DNA of 13,213 nt, from contig JAITHS010000285.1 of assembly GCA_031279875.1 (NCBI GenBank), forward strand, positions 1-13,213, given 5' to 3'. Below are positions 6,115 to 13,213 of the stretch, piece after piece. The DNA is from Tannerella sp. Its GTDB lineage: Bacteria > Bacteroidota > Bacteroidia > Bacteroidales > Tannerellaceae. The position numbers were made by a program, and so were the translations under genes. The number at the start of each line of letters is the position of its first letter. Within the stretch, counting starts at the first letter, position 1. The notes beneath the pieces are model-generated. The model was given only the letters and a program-made list of their open reading frames with translations, was not told the DNA's origin and did no database searches.

Positions 6115-7146
6115 ATGTTTTTACCTGCCGAGTGGCATAAGCAAGTCGCTGTTCAGTTGACATGGCCACATAGCCAAACCGACTGGAAGCCTTATCTCGT
6201 TGAGGCGCAACAATGCTTCGACGCTATTGCTCACGAGGTTTTGAAACACGAAAAACTCATTATCGTCGCTCCCGATACAGGCATTTTGCGCAGCAGGTTT
6301 TCCGACGACGAAATGAAAAATATATACTTCTTCGATTGTAACACTAATGATACTTGGGCGCGAGACCACGGAGGTATAACGGTCTTTGACAATGATAAAA
6401 CAGTAATTTGCGATTTCGTGTTTAACGGATGGGGACTGAAATTTCCGGCTAACTTTGATAACAGGCTCACAATGAAAATGATGTCGGCAGGATTTTTTAG
6501 TTTTTTAACAAGTTTTAACATTTGTTATACATTTGTTCTCGAAGGCGGCAGCATCGAAAGCGACGGCTGCGGCACACTGATGACGACCGCTTCATGCTTG
6601 CTGGCCGCAAATCGTAACGATTTTCGCGATACGGCTGTGGCGGAAAAATATCTCTGTGAATGGTTTGGTTTACAGCGTGTTATGTGGCTTCATCACGGCT
6701 ATTTGGCAGGCGACGATACCGACGGTCATATCGATACTCTTGCACGGTTTTGCGACAAAGATACGATTGCTTACGTTAAATGTTATGATGTTGAAGATGA
6801 GCATTTTAGCGAGTTGCAGAAGATGGAAGATGAGCTTAAATCATTTAAAACGCTCGACGGCAAACCTTACCGGTTGATGCCGCTACCGTTGCCTCCGGCG
6901 ATGTATTACGATGACGAGAGACTTCCCGCCACATACGCCAACTTCCTGATTATCAACGGCGCCGTTCTTGTTCCGTTTTACGGATGTCAATCGGATGAAG
7001 TGGCGGCGGCAACATTACAGACGGCTTTTCCCGACAGGGAGATTGTAGGAATAGATTGTAAAGTATTACTGCGACAGCACGGATCGCTACACTGCGTTAC
7101 CATGCAATATTCGGATATTTTAAAGTACAGAGATTATGATAGTTAA
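6115..7146 (+). CDS. Agmatine deiminase / peptidylarginine deiminase-like (PAD_porph) family protein
   Basis: A guanidino-group hydrolase of the pentein fold. Bacterial relatives convert agmatine to N-carbamoylputrescine and ammonia in the cytoplasm. It has 343 residues with no signal peptide, unlike the secreted Porphyromonas PAD, so the agmatine deiminase role is favoured. Seen: N-terminus LPAEWHKQ...TWPHSQTDW, WARDHGG (81-87), LEGGSIESDG (142-151), DDTDGHIDTLARF (200-212), and the expected catalytic Cys327 in GSLHCVTMQY. The ATG at 6115 is fixed by the conserved N-terminus. Upstream, the frame meets a TGA inside the tRNA (6070-6072), with no other usual start between. It lies 4 nt after the tRNA-Val 3' end and its end overlaps pepT by 11 nt. 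No ribosome site is possible apart from tRNA sequence. Confidence 0.92.
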   Translation: MFLPAEWHKQVAVQLTWPHSQTDWKPYLVEAQQCFDAIAHEVLKHEKLIIVAPDTGILRSRFSDDEMKNIYFFDCNTNDTWARDHGGITVFDNDKTVICDFVFNGWGLKFPANFDNRLTMKMMSAGFFSFLTSFNICYTFVLEGGSIESDGCGTLMTTASCLLAANRNDFRDTAVAEKYLCEWFGLQRVMWLHHGYLAGDDTDGHIDTLARFCDKDTIAYVKCYDVEDEHFSELQKMEDELKSFKTLDGKPYRLMPLPLPPAMYYDDERLPATYANFLIINGAVLVPFYGCQSDEVAAATLQTAFPDREIVGIDCKVLLRQHGSLHCVTMQYSDILKYRDYDS

Positions 7147-8347
7147 GGATTATTTTTTAAAATACGTTACTTTTGATACTCGGTCGGATGAAAAAACGAC
7201 TGCAAAACCCAGCACGTCCGGGCAGCGTATCTTTGCCGAATATCTTGTAAATCAACTGATTAAAATAGGAATGCAGGATGTTAGCATTGATAACCATTGC
7301 TATGTTATGGCCACTTTGCCTGCCACTTGTAATGCCAAAGTGCCGATAGTCGGCTTCATTGCCCACCTCGACACCAGCCCCGATATGTCAGGCAAAGATG
7401 TTAAGCCGCAAGTCATTGATTATAAGGGTGGAGATATAATCTTAAACGAAGAACAAAACATTGTACTTTCACCGAAAATTTTTCCCGAACTGGATAATTA
7501 CAAAGATCAGGAACTAATCGTTACCGACGGCACAACGCTACTCGGCGCCGACGATAAAGCCGGTATAGCAGCAATAGTTGCCGCAATGAAGTATTTGCTT
7601 GACAATAAAGATATTAAGCACGGCAAAATACGTATTGCCTTTACTCCCGACGAAGAAATAGGGCGCGGAGCAGACGGTTTTAACATCGAAAAATTCGGCT
7701 GCGACTGGGCTTACACAGTTGATGGTGGCGCAATTGGAGAGTTTGAGTATGAGAACTTTAACGCTGCCGTAGCAACAGTTCTAATTAAAGGGCTGAACGT
7801 ACACCCCGGCACAGCCAAAGGCAAAATGAAAAATGCCATTAAATACGGAATGCTGTTTCACAGTCGTTTACCGAAAGATATGTGTCCCGAAAAGACAAGC
7901 GGATACCACGGTTTTTATCATCCCATATCGTTTGAAGGAACAGTTGAAAAGGCAACGCTTACATATCTCATCCGCGACCACAACAATGTAAAATTTGAGT
8001 CAATGAAACGGTTACTGCTCATTTTTGCCGAGAAATTTCAACATAGAGGCATTGATATCCAAATAGATATAAAAGACCAGTACCGCAACATGCGCGAAAA
8101 GATTGAGCCTCACGGCAAAATTATCGACATCGCCTGCGAAGCTATGCGAAAATGCGGCGTAGAACCTAAAATAAAGCCTATACGCGGTGGTACCGACGGT
8201 GCACAGTTGTCGTTTAAAGGACTGCCATGCCCAAATATCTTTACCGGCGGACTTAATTATCACGGTCGATATGAATTTATCCCCGTCAAATCGCTCGAAA
8301 AAAGTTCCGAAACTATTATCGAAATTATACAATCACTTATTTTATAA
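7136..8347 (+). CDS. pepT: Peptidase T (tripeptide aminopeptidase, M20B family)
   Basis: Cytoplasmic zinc exopeptidase that removes the N-terminal residue from tripeptides. It has 403 residues, close to known PepT (about 408). Seen: FIAHLDTSPDMSG (74-86) with metal ligand His77 and Asp79; LLGADDKAGIAA (135-146) with the bridging Asp; TPDEEIGRGADGF (170-182) with catalytic and ligand Glu173/Glu174; YTVDGG with Asp196; and the C-terminal RGGTDGAQLSFKG and NYHGRYEF with the last His ligand. The dimerisation domain lies between, around residues 208-325. The ATG at 7136 overlaps the deiminase stop by 11 nt, pointing to translational coupling. Together the pair suggests peptide and arginine/agmatine nitrogen use, though the two activities are not directly sequential. 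Confidence 0.97.
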   Translation: MIVKDYFLKYVTFDTRSDEKTTAKPSTSGQRIFAEYLVNQLIKIGMQDVSIDNHCYVMATLPATCNAKVPIVGFIAHLDTSPDMSGKDVKPQVIDYKGGDIILNEEQNIVLSPKIFPELDNYKDQELIVTDGTTLLGADDKAGIAAIVAAMKYLLDNKDIKHGKIRIAFTPDEEIGRGADGFNIEKFGCDWAYTVDGGAIGEFEYENFNAAVATVLIKGLNVHPGTAKGKMKNAIKYGMLFHSRLPKDMCPEKTSGYHGFYHPISFEGTVEKATLTYLIRDHNNVKFESMKRLLLIFAEKFQHRGIDIQIDIKDQYRNMREKIEPHGKIIDIACEAMRKCGVEPKIKPIRGGTDGAQLSFKGLPCPNIFTGGLNYHGRYEFIPVKSLEKSSETIIEIIQSLIL

Positions 8348-8366
8348 ACAATTAATTATTAGAAAC

Positions 8367-9605
8367 ATGACTGACATTTTCAATTTATCTGCTACTCAAT
8401 TACGAGAGATTAGCGAGGATTTAAAGCAGAAAATCCTCACAGGACTTAGCAAAGACGGCACCGAAATAGCCTGTCTGCCTACTTACATCAATCCGGGCAA
8501 AGACTTTGAAGGCAAAGTACTTGCGCTCGACTGGGGCGGTACAAACTTCCGCGCTTCTATCATCAAGTTTGCCAAAGGCGCAAAACCCGAAGTGCTTGAC
8601 GTTCGCAAACGCCCGCTTTCAGCAACCGAAACGAAAGGCTTCTCACAAGACAACCTTCATGGTGCTATTGCTGATACTATCAGCCAGTTACAAGGTCTCG
8701 ACGAGCAAGTTAAGCATATCGGATACTGCTTCTCTTATCCCGCCGAATCAACTATCGACGGCGACGCTGTGCTGTTGCACTGGACAAAAGAGATCGACAT
8801 CCCCGACATGCCGTATAAAATGGTCGGCAAACCGCTCATGGAATATCTCAACACCCGTTTGAACACTAAAATCGAAACCGTAAAAGTAGTCAACGACACT
8901 ATCGCCTGCCTCTTCGCAGGATTGATGCAGCCGGGGTACGACAGTTACATCGGTCTTATCGTCGGAACCGGAACAAACATGGCCGGACTTATCAGCAAAG
9001 ACAGCATTCCCAAACTCAACAAAGAGTATCGCGGCGGCGACTTTATACCCGTCAACCTCGAATCGGGAAACCTCAAACCGACTTGCCGCGGACGCGAATA
9101 TCTGTCGCCGGCAGATGAAAAATTAGACGCCGAATCAAACTCCAAAGGACGTCAAATATTCGAGAAAGGCATCTCCGGCGGCTATATCGGGCAACTTTTC
9201 CGCCTTGCTTATCCTTCGATAGAGATAGAAAAAAAATTCGACGGCGAAAAAATTTCCAACATCATCAACTATCCGGCTATTTACAAAAACGAATACGTAG
9301 CAACAGCACGGGCTATATATACCCGCTCGGCACAACTCGTAGCAGCCTCGCTCGCAGGACTGACACAAGTAGCTGTTGATTACAAGTCGGAAGATGATTT
9401 CAACCGCTCTATTACTAATATTTGCCTCGCCGCCGACGGTAGCCTCTTCTGGAGTAGCGACGCTAACGGCACCGATTATAACGTGTTGGTAACCAATTAT
9501 CTGGAAGAAATACTCACAAATCTCGGCTTGGGACATATCCATTTCCGCATCAACCGTCTTGATGACGCCAACCTCATCGGCTCGGCTATTGCGGCGCTGT
9601 CCTAA
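8367..9605 (+). CDS. Hexokinase (eukaryote-like hexokinase family)
   Basis: ATP-dependent hexose phosphorylation, supplying glucose-6-phosphate to the cytoplasm. It has 412 residues, of the single-domain hexokinase family (Hexokinase_1/2) rather than the bacterial ROK or Glk type. Seen: phosphate-1 loop LDWGGTNFRAS (54-64); sugar-binding CFSYP (121-125) and HWTKEI (138-143); VVNDTIA (174-180) with the expected catalytic Asp177; phosphate-2 loop IVGTGTNMAG (198-207); NLESGN (230-235) for sugar binding; EKGISGGYIGQLFRLA; and a C-terminal adenosine-binding AADGS. The frame extends upstream to 8187 inside pepT, but ATG 8367 gives a typical N-terminus 19 nt after the pepT stop. Members are known in Bacteroidales, so this is not by itself recent transfer. 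Confidence 0.96.
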   Translation: MTDIFNLSATQLREISEDLKQKILTGLSKDGTEIACLPTYINPGKDFEGKVLALDWGGTNFRASIIKFAKGAKPEVLDVRKRPLSATETKGFSQDNLHGAIADTISQLQGLDEQVKHIGYCFSYPAESTIDGDAVLLHWTKEIDIPDMPYKMVGKPLMEYLNTRLNTKIETVKVVNDTIACLFAGLMQPGYDSYIGLIVGTGTNMAGLISKDSIPKLNKEYRGGDFIPVNLESGNLKPTCRGREYLSPADEKLDAESNSKGRQIFEKGISGGYIGQLFRLAYPSIEIEKKFDGEKISNIINYPAIYKNEYVATARAIYTRSAQLVAASLAGLTQVAVDYKSEDDFNRSITNICLAADGSLFWSSDANGTDYNVLVTNYLEEILTNLGLGHIHFRINRLDDANLIGSAIAALS

Positions 9606-9610
9606 TATTG

Positions 9611-10300
9611 ATGCTACAACTTATTGATATTGAGAAGTCTTACCCCGACGGAGCAGCGATAAATTATGTGCTGCGAAGGGTTAATATGACTGTAACGAAA
9701 GGTGAGTTTGTGGCTGTTACAGGTGAATCGGGAGCGGGTAAAACTACGCTACTCGGCATTTTGGGTTTGTTGGTTGTTCCCGACAAGGGGACGTATGTGC
9801 TTGACGGAGAAGATATTACCTTGCCGCAAGAGCAATCCGTCAAAACCTCGCCAACGTATGATGCGGCAACGCTTCGTAACCGCAAAATAGGCTTCATGTT
9901 TCAGGAACATCTGCTGCTCCCGCAATTCACTGTGATGCAAAACATATTGCTGCCTACGCTTGCCTGTCGGAAAACATCTTCGCCCGAACAGGTGCGGTAT
10001 GCCGAATATCTGGTGAATATGACTGATATTGAGGGACTTGCAAATCGTTTGCCGACTGATATTTCGGGCGGAGAAGCAAGTCGTGTCGCATTATGTAGAG
10101 CGCTGATAATGAAGCCGTTACTGCTGCTTGCCGACGAGCCGACAGGTCAGTTAGACAGCCGTAATGCCCGCAACATAGTAGCGTTGCTCAAAAAAATAAA
10201 CCGCGAACTCGGCACTACCGTCGTTTTAGTTAGCCATTCCAAAGAAACTACTTCCGAAGCGGAACGGATTCTTACTCTCAAAGATGGTGTATTGCTATGA
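9611..10300 (+). CDS. ABC transporter ATP-binding protein (LolD/YbbA/MacB-type)
   Basis: Nucleotide-binding subunit that powers an FtsX-type permease at the inner membrane. It has 229 residues. Seen: Walker A GESGAGKTT (38-46), Q-loop FMFQEHLLLP (95-104), ABC signature ISGGEASRVAL (151-161), Walker B LLLLADEPTGQLD (170-182), and the switch His209 in VSHSKET. RNRKIGFMFQ and ADEPTGQLD are characteristic of the MacB/LolD/YbbA subfamily. A slightly long loop (about residues 70-86, LPQEQSVKTSPTYDAA) precedes this. ATG at 9611 is preferred over the TTG one codon before; it lies 5 nt after the hexokinase stop. Its stop overlaps the permease start as ATGA, so the two subunits should be translated together. 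Confidence 0.95.
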   Translation: MLQLIDIEKSYPDGAAINYVLRRVNMTVTKGEFVAVTGESGAGKTTLLGILGLLVVPDKGTYVLDGEDITLPQEQSVKTSPTYDAATLRNRKIGFMFQEHLLLPQFTVMQNILLPTLACRKTSSPEQVRYAEYLVNMTDIEGLANRLPTDISGGEASRVALCRALIMKPLLLLADEPTGQLDSRNARNIVALLKKINRELGTTVVLVSHSKETTSEAERILTLKDGVLL

Positions 10301-13213
10301 ATATCAGCGAATTAACGAAGTGTAATACGAGATACAACCTTCGCTATTACCGACTGATAATGGCGGCTACGGCTATTATGGTTGCGGTTATTACCGGCAG
10401 CCTTATTACCGGCGATTCTGTGCGTAATACGCTCATAAACAGGGTTAAAGAGCGACTTGGCAATACGGAGACTATTGTGTTTTCAAAAAACTCTTTTTTT
10501 GATGCCGGTATTATACAAACGTCTGTTTTTAAGGGCAATGCGCGGGCGGTATTGCTTACCGACGGTTTTGTGTCCGACAACGGCAAATATATTCCGGTGA
10601 TGGTTTGGGGCGTTGACGATATGGGTATCCCGACGGGCGGCGCCAAAATAAACCGCGAACTTGCCGACGAATTGTCTGTTGCCGACACCAAAGACTTGAT
10701 AATAAGGCTTCCTGCTACCGGAATGGTACCGTCAGGCTCACTTTTTGTAACCGACAACTATACCACGTCTGTCCGCATGGAAAACGCCGGAATTGCAGAT
10801 GCCCGCGATGGTGGTAATATGAGTTTCAAGAACGAACAAATCATCCCCTGCAACGTGTTTGTGAACCGCACGGAACTCGCTAATACACTGAAAATAAACG
10901 GCAAAATAAACGTTGTTCTCAGCGCGGCGCATATTACGCATGAAGATATTGAAAACGTCTGGACACCCTCATTATCAGGCATTAAAGTTGAAGATAACGA
11001 ACTTCTGTCGGACAGGGTTTTTCTGCAAAATGAACTTGTAGAAACCGTTATGAAAACGAACGGCGACGTCAACCGGCTGTTTTCGTATATGGCTAACAGT
11101 CTGATACATAGCAACGATACCATTCCGTATTCGTTTGTAACGGCAGCCGACAGTTACAAGGGGCAAAAGATTTGTAATCAGGATGTTATACTGTCGGACT
11201 ATTCCGCTTCAAGATTGAATGCGCAAGCAGGCGACAGCATCGGCATGACTTTTTTTGTGTCTGGCGACCTCAAAACGCTGCATGAAAGCTCTGTAAATCT
11301 GCGTGTTGCATCTATTGTTCCAATCGCGTCACTGCAAGCCGATACGACGTTGAGCGCCGAATTTCCGGGCTTGTCGGACGTGGAGAAATGTACCGATTGG
11401 GACAGCGATTTGCCTCTCGACATGTCGCGCATCACGAAAGAAGATGAGGATTATTGGGCCTCGCATCGCGCAACTCCCAAAGCGATAGTGAGTTACGAAG
11501 CGGTTGCCGCGCAATGGAGTAACGCCTACGGTTGCGCCACAGGTTTGCGGTTTACACAAACGCCTGATTTAAGCCAACTTACGCCTTCAATGACAGGTAT
11601 TCAAGTAATACATCCGCGTGAGGCGGGCTTGACGGCAGCAAAAAACAGCATCGATTTCACGATGCTCTTCCTGTCGCTCGGTTTTTTCATCATCCTTGCC
11701 GCTGCCTTGCTGATGCTTGTGCCGCTCTCGGAGATGATTGCAAGCCGACGCGGAGAAATGTCGCTGCTACATAATATCGGATTTGATAATAGGCTGATAA
11801 TCAGCATGTTATGGAAGGAATCGTACATCATTACCATCATAGCGTCAAGTATCGGTCTTGCGGTCGGTATTTTATATACTTTACTGATTATCACGTTGTT
11901 GAATACTTTGTGGCAAGGCGCCGTGCATACCGACGGCTTCACGTTTCACGCAGATTGTAAAACGCTACTTGTCGGCATCATCGCAGGAATATCTATATCG
12001 CTGATTATTTTGAGATTATATATAGTCAGGGCTGTAAAAAAAATTGACAAACCACCGACGGCTAAACGAAAAACGCATTCCGTTACTAAAAATTTTAGTG
12101 TTAATCGGTTGATAATCAATGATTTACTATATAACGGAAAACGTGCATGGCTATCGTTTGCGACGCTGGCATCAGGCGTTCTGATAGTGTTTGCGGTAGG
12201 GCTTAACCGCCCCGGATTTACCGACAGCGCTCAATTACAGGACGCTACGGGAGGATATATGCTGTGGTGCGAAACAAGTATCCCCGTTTATCACAATCTC
12301 TCAACCGCAGAAGGACGTAAAAAACTGTCGCTCAACACATTTCCGGTCAATGTCGAATGCCTCCAACTACTGCGTTACGGCGCCGACGATGCAAGTTGCC
12401 TCAATCTCAACAAAGTAACGCAACCTACAGCGCTGGGGGTAGATATGGAAGCGTTACGGAAATCGGGTTTACAGATAAATGTCGGCACTCGTGATTTTCA
12501 AGCGTGTGATTTTCAATCTCTTGATTTTCAAGCGAAAGGTACTGATATTCACGCATATCCCGTTTATATTGATGAATCCGTACTTCTCTGGGGCTTACAA
12601 ATGAAACTCGGCGATACGTTACAATACGCGGCAGGCAACGGCCGTAGCGTCAATATGCTGCTTGCCGGAACGTTAAAAAACTCCGTTTTTCAGGGTAACA
12701 TCCTGCTCGACAAGGAGATATTCAAATCAATATGGTCTGAAATAACCGGCAGCGAAATAGTTCTCATCAAAACGGAACCTCAACAAGCAGAAGAAGTTAA
12801 AACGCTGACGGAGAGAGCATTAAGCGAATACGGAGTAAGAGTAACTCCAACAATAGAGCGTTTAAGACAATTTAACAGTGTAACCGACACTTATCTCACT
12901 ATATTTCTTATACTTGGCGGCTTCGGATTGCTCATTGGCGTTGCCGGTTTTGTTATCGTTGTGCGCAAAGATATGGCTTCAAGACGCCGACAGATAGCGC
13001 TGATGCGGTCTATCGGCTTTGGTGACAAGAGATTAGAGCGCATTTTGACCGTCGAAAACCGCCTCATCCCCTTTGCTGCGATAATAACCGGCTTCGTATT
13101 ATCGCTTTGCACCGTAATCGGCGGCTTAAAAGGCGTAACTGTCGGAATATGGCTTACTGTGCTGATATTCTTGCTGTTACTGCTCGCCGGAGTGCTATAC
13201 TTTATTAAGAAAG
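10297..13213 (+). CDS. Double FtsX-domain ABC transporter permease (3' end beyond the window)
   Basis: Inner-membrane partner of the preceding ATPase. I translated the frame from ATG 10297 and it is open to the window end: 972 complete codons. Order: TM1 about residues 20-38, followed by GDSVRNTL; a large periplasmic domain about 40-445; first FtsX core about 451-580 (FTMLFLSLGFFIILAAALLM, ASRRGEMSLLHNIGF, then two more TMs); cytoplasmic linker; TM about 610-632; second periplasmic domain about 635-860; second FtsX core from about 862 (FLILGGFGLLIGVAGF, ASRRRQIALMRSIGFG, then further TMs). The last predicted TM sits at the window edge, so the stop is probably close. The layout matches YbbP/MacB-like mechanotransmission or envelope lipid and small-molecule exporters; the substrate is unknown. 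A 15-bp triplicate lies in the second periplasmic domain. Confidence 0.93.
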   Translation, partial: MNISELTKCNTRYNLRYYRLIMAATAIMVAVITGSLITGDSVRNTLINRVKERLGNTETIVFSKNSFFDAGIIQTSVFKGNARAVLLTDGFVSDNGKYIPVMVWGVDDMGIPTGGAKINRELADELSVADTKDLIIRLPATGMVPSGSLFVTDNYTTSVRMENAGIADARDGGNMSFKNEQIIPCNVFVNRTELANTLKINGKINVVLSAAHITHEDIENVWTPSLSGIKVEDNELLSDRVFLQNELVETVMKTNGDVNRLFSYMANSLIHSNDTIPYSFVTAADSYKGQKICNQDVILSDYSASRLNAQAGDSIGMTFFVSGDLKTLHESSVNLRVASIVPIASLQADTTLSAEFPGLSDVEKCTDWDSDLPLDMSRITKEDEDYWASHRATPKAIVSYEAVAAQWSNAYGCATGLRFTQTPDLSQLTPSMTGIQVIHPREAGLTAAKNSIDFTMLFLSLGFFIILAAALLMLVPLSEMIASRRGEMSLLHNIGFDNRLIISMLWKESYIITIIASSIGLAVGILYTLLIITLLNTLWQGAVHTDGFTFHADCKTLLVGIIAGISISLIILRLYIVRAVKKIDKPPTAKRKTHSVTKNFSVNRLIINDLLYNGKRAWLSFATLASGVLIVFAVGLNRPGFTDSAQLQDATGGYMLWCETSIPVYHNLSTAEGRKKLSLNTFPVNVECLQLLRYGADDASCLNLNKVTQPTALGVDMEALRKSGLQINVGTRDFQACDFQSLDFQAKGTDIHAYPVYIDESVLLWGLQMKLGDTLQYAAGNGRSVNMLLAGTLKNSVFQGNILLDKEIFKSIWSEITGSEIVLIKTEPQQAEEVKTLTERALSEYGVRVTPTIERLRQFNSVTDTYLTIFLILGGFGLLIGVAGFVIVVRKDMASRRRQIALMRSIGFGDKRLERILTVENRLIPFAAIITGFVLSLCTVIGGLKGVTVGIWLTVLIFLLLLLAGVLYFIKK
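12493..12537 (+). repeat. Three 15-bp in-frame repeats in the FtsX permease
   Basis: GATTTTCAA recurs at exactly 15-bp spacing (12493, 12508, 12523), giving residues DFQAC-DFQSL-DFQAK at 733-747 in the second periplasmic domain. The nine core bases are identical in all three; the six-base spacers differ. Confidence 0.88.

Noticed and set aside
8187..8366. Upstream extension of the hexokinase frame by 60 codons.
   Set aside because: It lies inside the conserved C-terminus of pepT in another frame; the ATG at 8367 gives the expected hexokinase start.
10347..13112. Several minus-strand open frames opposite the 3' third of the window.
   Set aside because: All are antisense to a continuous plus-strand permease frame that I translated from 10297 to the end with clear FtsX motifs.

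Overview
The window looks like a chromosomal segment of a member of Bacteroidota, most likely Bacteroidales. This rests on four things. The encoded families include a Bacteroidales-type short tetrapyrrole-methylase protein, a eukaryote-like hexokinase, Na+-NQR subunits and a Bacteroidetes-type PD-(D/E)XK transposase-like protein. Starts generally lack a Shine-Dalgarno sequence. TAnnTTTG -7 promoter elements are present. The tRNA has no encoded CCA. The two halves are divergent around an AT-rich intergenic region at about 5916-6035, and no convergent gene pair lies inside the window.

Left half (minus strand, reading leftwards from 5915): pgk (phosphoglycerate kinase), nqrA and nqrB (first two subunits of the Na+-translocating NADH:quinone reductase), a SAM-dependent tetrapyrrole-methylase/RsmI-like protein, a WlbB/WbpD-like hexapeptide acetyltransferase, then the remains of a PD-(D/E)XK (Rpn/transposase-like) gene. 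All are separated by 22 nt or less, so they are probably cotranscribed. The nqr cluster stops after nqrB, and nqrC-F are not in the window. The PD-(D/E)XK gene is degraded: it has no ATG start, begins one codon after the acetyltransferase stop, and carries an in-frame TAA, after which the same frame continues into a charged coiled-coil tail running off the window.

Right half (plus strand): tRNA-Val(GAC), an agmatine-deiminase family gene whose ATG lies only 4 nt beyond the tRNA, pepT (overlapping it by 11 nt), hexokinase, an ABC transporter ATPase of the LolD/YbbA/MacB type, and a large double-FtsX permease (at least 972 codons, still open at the window edge) overlapping the ATPase by the ATGA motif. 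These are mainly housekeeping and metabolic genes (arginine/agmatine or peptide catabolism, hexose phosphorylation, envelope export), very tightly packed.

I see no CRISPR array, phage module, complete insertion sequence or clearly new system. The most unusual points are the split nqr operon, the tRNA-mRNA junction that would give a nearly leaderless message, the decayed nuclease gene, and two short in-frame tandem duplications (in pgk and in the permease).
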